The notes under the pieces are model-generated. The model was not told the DNA's origin, did not search any database, and saw only the letters and a list, made by a program, of their open reading frames with translations. A DNA stretch of 29,185 nucleotides from Paulinella micropora. Taxonomy: Eukaryota; Cercozoa; Imbricatea; Euglyphida. The first letter of the stretch is position 1. Each line of letters starts with the position of its first letter. The DNA is taken from contig BJOX01000181.1 of assembly GCA_009731375.1 (NCBI GenBank), positions 1 to 29,185 on the forward strand, given 5' to 3'. Of this stretch, positions 25,244-29,185 are shown one piece after another. The translations under genes and the position numbers were made by a program.

Positions 25244-25252
25244 AAGGGGGAG
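25244..25252 (+). promoter_or_regulatory. Polypurine tract of copia 2
   Basis: AAGGGGGAG immediately followed by CGTTGGAC. Copia elements typically have GGGGGAG before an LTR starting TGTTGG; here the first LTR base pair would be CG instead of TG. It primes plus-strand synthesis. Confidence 0.6.
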
Positions 25253-25700
25253 CGTTGGACAGGCAACATCGAGTTACTATTTAAGTCGTAATTATGATTG
25301 ATTTCTATGTGCGGTAACATTTTACTAAGTCATAATTAGGAGTAACAGTAATTGGTAATCCAAGTCAATTGTGCACGTTACGTTTTACCATTGTGCACCG
25401 GACCATATTATTGAGCGTCAGTTACTGCTAGTCGCGCACTTAGATTAGTTAGCTCTCTTGCAGTTCAGTTTTGGGTATATGTCTTCGGATTAAAGTGGCT
25501 GTGAGCAACCTGGCTTTTAACGAAGTCTCCCGACAAACCGCAAGTGAAAGGTAGGGTAAGGTCCGTGAGTGACCAGTTTATACCTAATCATCGTCTTAGC
25601 GGTGAAGCCAAGTATCCCGGCGGTCACATTGATATTGATATTAATAAAGAGAATCACAAGTCTGAATACAGAGCCTCGGACAATCTTTAATCAGTGATTG
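25253..25700 (+). repeat. Candidate 3' LTR of copia 2
   Basis: The left edge is set by the polypurine tract. The right edge is uncertain and no second copy exists in the window to confirm it. AATAAA at 25643-25648 could be the polyadenylation signal, and CTATTTAAG near 25275 a weak TATA-like element. No clear CA-ended terminus complementary to CGTTGG was found. Confidence 0.35.
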
Positions 25701-26525
25701 CAGCCCTTTGATGAAAGGAAGGAAAAGTGACACTTCACTAAGTAACTCGGTGGCAAAACTGGAACTACACTAGGTGTTGGTTCAGACATTCAAGAAAATA
25801 AGATGAATTACTTAATCAAGGTAATAGTATGGAAATATTAAAGTTCAGGACTGATATTAAGTAATAGTGATAAAAAGGCAATTGATTGCATCCGTCTAAC
25901 TTAAGGTAAAATTATTAGTACTACGTGACTACTACTCGTAAAGCTACTTAACTAAAACTGAATTAATAATTCTATGGGAATAACGCGGCATACCCGCCCG
26001 CACCAACAAAGAGAGCAGAGTACTGAGTAATATGAATGGCCGTATGTAAGTAGTTGAATCATGGCCCTAACGACACCGTTACTCTTATACGGCCGGCCCA
26101 TGTAACTATTTAATATATATTGATTATCAGTCCTAACAATGTTTTTTCCACTGAACAACTTTTAATAATTGAAGGACAGAGCCGAAAAGGAAGCATGCTT
26201 TTTTTAACGCGATCACTGTTTTAATAGAAAGTTGCCACTCGCGGGGTCCATGAGTAACCCGCGAAGATGAAGTATGAGAAGGAAAGTGATGATGTATGTA
26301 TACATCTTATTATTATTACGCAGAACACTGCTTTAATATGCCTATTATCTCAATATTACTGCGCTTGTCAAACTCAACAGGAAGACGCACACCACAACAG
26401 GGGTCCAAGTTTTTCATCTCTCATGCCGCAGTTATACGTGCTTACTAGTAACTTGACGCCTCTATACTGAATTTCAATTTAAACGTCAGGCTAAATACTT
26501 ATCTAGAAACGATAAGGGGTGCGAC
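25701..26525. other. AT-rich stretch without gene
   Basis: No ORF with family resemblance. One small hairpin TCGCGGG...CCCGCGA lies around 26238-26265 (7-pair stem, 12-base loop). It may include the rest of the copia 2 LTR at its left end. Confidence 0.45.
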
Positions 26526-26560
26526 ATCGTTTCCGACCAGCCCAGAACGCCTTGATCGCT

Positions 26561-26564
26561 GGAG

Positions 26565-26600
<36 letters not shown>

Positions 26601-26608
26601 AGAGAGAG
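26561..26608. repeat. GAAA/GA microsatellite
   Basis: GAGAGAAAGAAAGAAAG passing into (GA)n with one C interruption. Confidence 0.95.
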
Positions 26609-26724
26609 GTGTATGGATTTGGAGGGGGGGTGGGGGGAGACAAGTGAAGATATGAAAAGCAGAAACAGACAACACGCACAGACAAACAAACATAAGGGTA
26701 CATCATAGACAGACACAGCTGGAT

Positions 26725-26805
26725 AGACTGATAAACAGACAGATAGACAGGTAGATAGATTAAATAGATAGATAGATGGATAGATAGATAAATGGATAGA
26801 CAGAC

Positions 26806-26872
<67 letters not shown>
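26725..26872. repeat. GATA/GACA compound microsatellite
   Basis: Interrupted GATA and GACA units, then an uninterrupted run of GATA from about 26806 to 26872. The long Tyr/Leu/Ser/Ile ORFs across it are artefacts of the repeat. Confidence 0.95.
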
Positions 26873-27047
26873 AATACCCGTCTTTGAGGAATAATCCTGC
26901 GTCGCCTTGAAACTGCGGACTGAGTCGATATGCTAACAGACCTTCCTGGGCAAACAATACGCAGGCATGTCTTCAAAGTTGTATGATTCTTCCCCTTTGA
27001 ACGTTGCTAATCTAGTCAATCAAATTCAACGAGTAAGACTGCAGGCG

Positions 27048-27112
27048 AAGGCGGCGAAACTTTCGCGGTATTTGCGATGACTTCCCGGAACTTACCGCAT
27101 TTTCCCTCGTTT
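27048..27112 (-). repeat. Single inverted copy of the 28.3-kb minisatellite unit
   Basis: The reverse complement contains TTCCGGGAAGTCATCGCAAA followed by CGCGAAAGTTTCG, similar to TTCCGGGAAATAACCGCAAA and CGGCAAACTTTCCG of the units near 28390-28430. It sits just left of the microsatellite block. Confidence 0.5.
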
Positions 27113-27143
27113 CACATGTCTGGGTTTGTTCGAATGTCAGGAC

Positions 27144-27433
<290 letters not shown>

Positions 27434-27443
27434 NNNNNNNNNN
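27434..27443. other. Assembly gap (10 N)
   Basis: Ten N in a (GA)n tract between duplicated flanks. Confidence 0.98.
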
Positions 27444-27578
27444 CGGTATTTTTGTTTTGTTTTGTTTTATTTTGTTTCGTTTTGTTTTGTTTTGTTTTGT
27501 TCGATTGTGAAACCGTTTTGACGGGAGGTCGGTGGCCAGACTCGAAAGTCAGTGCGGATGCAAACGCCTCCTGATAGT

Positions 27579-27609
<31 letters not shown>

Positions 27610-27625
27610 AGCAAGCGAGCGAGCG

Positions 27626-27714
<89 letters not shown>

Positions 27715-27777
27715 AAGAGAGAAAGAGAGAGAGAAAGAAATAGAGAGAGATAGAGAGAGAGAGAGACAGAGAGAGAC

Positions 27778-27810
<33 letters not shown>
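27444..27810. repeat. Second copy of the block, extended GA tract
   Basis: This repeats 27144 onward. Its GA tract has C and A interruptions from about 27675 and runs to 27810, so this copy probably holds the true sequence of the tract. Confidence 0.9.
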
Positions 27811-27812
<2 letters not shown>

Positions 27813-27840
27813 CTTTTCCCACTGCTCTAAAATTCAAGAC

Positions 27841-27846
27841 ACGCAC

Positions 27847-27879
<33 letters not shown>

Positions 27880-27929
27880 ATGTATGTCTGCATGTATGTA
27901 ATTCTGTCTGCATGTATAAATCTATGTAC

Positions 27930-27960
<31 letters not shown>

Positions 27961-28058
27961 TGTATGTATGTATGTATGTACGTACGTACGTACGTACGTA
28001 TGTATGTATGTATGTATGTATGTATGTATGTATGTATGTATGTGTGTATGTGTGTATG
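27841..28058. repeat. AC, TATG and TACG microsatellites
   Basis: (AC)n at 27843-27879, then TATG units to about 28058 with a central run of TACG (about 27979-28000) before TATG resumes. No coding meaning. Confidence 0.95.
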
Positions 28059-28112
28059 TACCAGTTGAGGAATTGCTGCTCGTTGAGATCGGGGTCCAGC
28101 TGAGCGGCCTGG

Positions 28113-28138
28113 CATAGGTAGATAGATAGATAGGTAGG

Positions 28139-28205
<67 letters not shown>

Positions 28206-28246
28206 GTAGATATGTAGGTAGGTAGGTAGGTAGGTAGGTAGATAGG

Positions 28247-28304
<58 letters not shown>
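28113..28304. repeat. GATA/GGTA compound microsatellite
   Basis: GATA runs with a GGTA-rich middle (about 28214-28250), flanked by ordinary sequence. Confidence 0.95.
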
Positions 28305-28305
<1 letters not shown>

Positions 28306-28520
28306 TGGCGTACATGGCATCAGCTTAATTTTCGGGAAATCACCGCAAAATCTGTAAATTTTCCACTGGCATACATAGCATGGCGTAGGCTTCCGGGAAA
28401 TAACCGCAAAAATCGGCAAACTTTCCGAAATCATCGCAAAATCGGCCAAGTTTCCGCTAGCATACATAGCATAAGGCAAGTTTCCAGGAAATTAACGCAA
28501 TATCGGCAAACCTTCCGCCA
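28306..28520 (+). repeat. Minisatellite of roughly 60-bp units
   Basis: Three diverged units, each containing CATACATAGCAT or a variant (28312, 28369, 28460), then a TTCCGGGAAATAACCGCAAA-like core and an AATCGGCAAACTTTCCGC-like end. The middle unit has an extra partial core. Similar fragments occur at 27048-27112 (inverted) and 24619-24642. Confidence 0.65.
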
Positions 28521-28818
28521 GCTTTGCTCCCGTCTTACTTGTTGATTTTTTACATACGTAAATACATACATGAATATATCAACCTGGTCAGATAGCTTGT
28601 TGAGCAGGTCCTTGTAGACGCGGTCGGAAGGCTCGATCACCTAGCCATATAACACAATATTTATACCGAGTGAATCTACATCTAGTACATGCTTATGGCA
28701 TATTGCAAAGTTGAAATAGAATACGCTCGGCCAGACAGCAAAGAACAACAACATCATCTGTATACATATTATTCATGTGACTATGCATATAGACCACACA
28801 TAGAAAACGTGTAAGTGT
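28521..28818. other. Stretch without gene
   Basis: Nothing recognisable on either strand. Confidence 0.4.
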
Positions 28819-28850
28819 ATAATAATAATAATAACAATAATAATAGTGTA
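28819..28850. repeat. AAT microsatellite, left
   Basis: (ATA)n with an AAC interruption, followed by AGTGTATCTCCTGCCAATTG. Confidence 0.9.
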
Positions 28851-28959
28851 TCTCCTGCCAATTGCTGAGCCAAAAGGCCATGTGCATCCAATCCTCCATT
28901 CCATAAGGAAAGTCTCCACACCAATCGGTGGAATAAAGGAAGTGACGGCATAGAACATT

Positions 28960-28969
28960 NNNNNNNNNN
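28960..28969. other. Assembly gap (10 N)
   Basis: Ten N; unlike the other two gaps, no near-identical flank duplication is visible. Confidence 0.98.
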
Positions 28970-29024
28970 TTCTGGTTTTCTTTTGGTACACACATGTTTT
29001 TATGTCTGTCTGTCTCTCGCGATA

Positions 29025-29025
29025 C

Positions 29026-29067
<42 letters not shown>

Positions 29068-29090
29068 TAATAATAATAACAATAATAGTG
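29025..29090. repeat. AAT microsatellite, right
   Basis: A longer (AAT)n with the same AAC interruption, followed by AGTGCTTCTCTGTCAATGG, related to the sequence after the left array. Confidence 0.9.
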
Positions 29091-29185
29091 CTTCTCTGTC
29101 AATGGCTGATGCATTTCTGCACATGCGCCTCCATCGTCTCACCCGTGAGGGGAGTACGAAGAATTGACGATAAGCTCTAATGACA

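Larger units (their letters stand above)
19555..25700 (+). mobile_element. Ty1/copia-type retrotransposon 2, 5'-truncated, internally inverted
   Basis: It contains, in order: an unidentified polyprotein segment, an inverted protease block, integrase (HHCC and DDE), RT, RNase H, a non-coding stretch, a polypurine tract and a candidate 3' LTR. This is the copia arrangement (integrase before RT). No gag zinc knuckle or 5' LTR is present, so the left part is lost where it meets the GC-rich segment. Several frameshifts inactivate it. Sequence motifs differ from copia element 1, so it is a separate family. Confidence 0.85.

Noticed and set aside
25253-25800. Complete LTR with defined end, or primer-binding site at GTTGGTTCAGAC (about 25776)
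   Set aside because: No paired LTR in the window and no recognisable tRNA complement; the right border cannot be set.

Overview
The window is a repeat-rich piece of a eukaryotic nuclear genome. It is packed with decayed Ty1/copia retrotransposons, one non-LTR retrotransposon (LINE), a fragment of a Polinton/Maverick-type (virus-like) element, an intact ribonucleotide reductase large-subunit ORF, and long simple-sequence arrays. Three runs of exactly ten N (7523-7532, 27434-27443, 28960-28969) mark scaffold gaps. The first two are flanked by near-identical sequence on both sides, so they are very probably unmerged contig overlaps, not real duplications. Microsatellite abundance and a Polinton-like element would fit a marine invertebrate, but nothing here fixes the host lineage.

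Layout. 1-1680: no recognisable gene; three spaced palindromic motifs. 1680-11600: copia element 1 (gag, zinc knuckle, an unusual insert with a MYND-like zinc finger, protease, integrase, reverse transcriptase), broken by frameshifts and stops. Its RT is split by a LINE at 8002-10788 bounded by a perfect 12-bp target-site duplication (7990-8001 and 10789-10800). The LINE lacks the upstream endonuclease region but has an uninterrupted RT ORF whose tail carries a SUMO-interaction-like motif, an AT-hook and a PCNA-binding (PIP-box) motif. 11640-12225: an array of short palindromes. 12230-15695: AT-rich fragment of a Polinton/adintovirus-like element with a small AP2-like/zinc-finger protein and a protein-primed PolB gene broken by two frameshifts and cut off before its polymerase palm. 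15699-19550: a more GC-rich segment with a compact, virus-like gene arrangement and a 755-residue class I ribonucleotide reductase large subunit. This protein keeps nearly every expected active-site residue but has phenylalanine (F424) where the catalytic thiyl-radical cysteine should be. 19555-25700: copia element 2, truncated at its 5' end, with its protease segment inverted, then integrase, RT, RNase H, a polypurine tract and a candidate 3' LTR. 25700-29185: no genes; long microsatellites and a roughly 60-bp minisatellite, one unit of which recurs inverted about 1.3 kb away.

The genes do not form a working pathway. The window is a stack of nested insertions: LINE into copia 1; copia 2 abutting and apparently truncating a GC-rich virus-like segment; that segment abutting a truncated Polinton. 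The open questions are the RNR with a lost catalytic cysteine in an otherwise intact ORF, the MYND-like finger inside a copia polyprotein, and the LINE C-terminal interaction-motif cluster.
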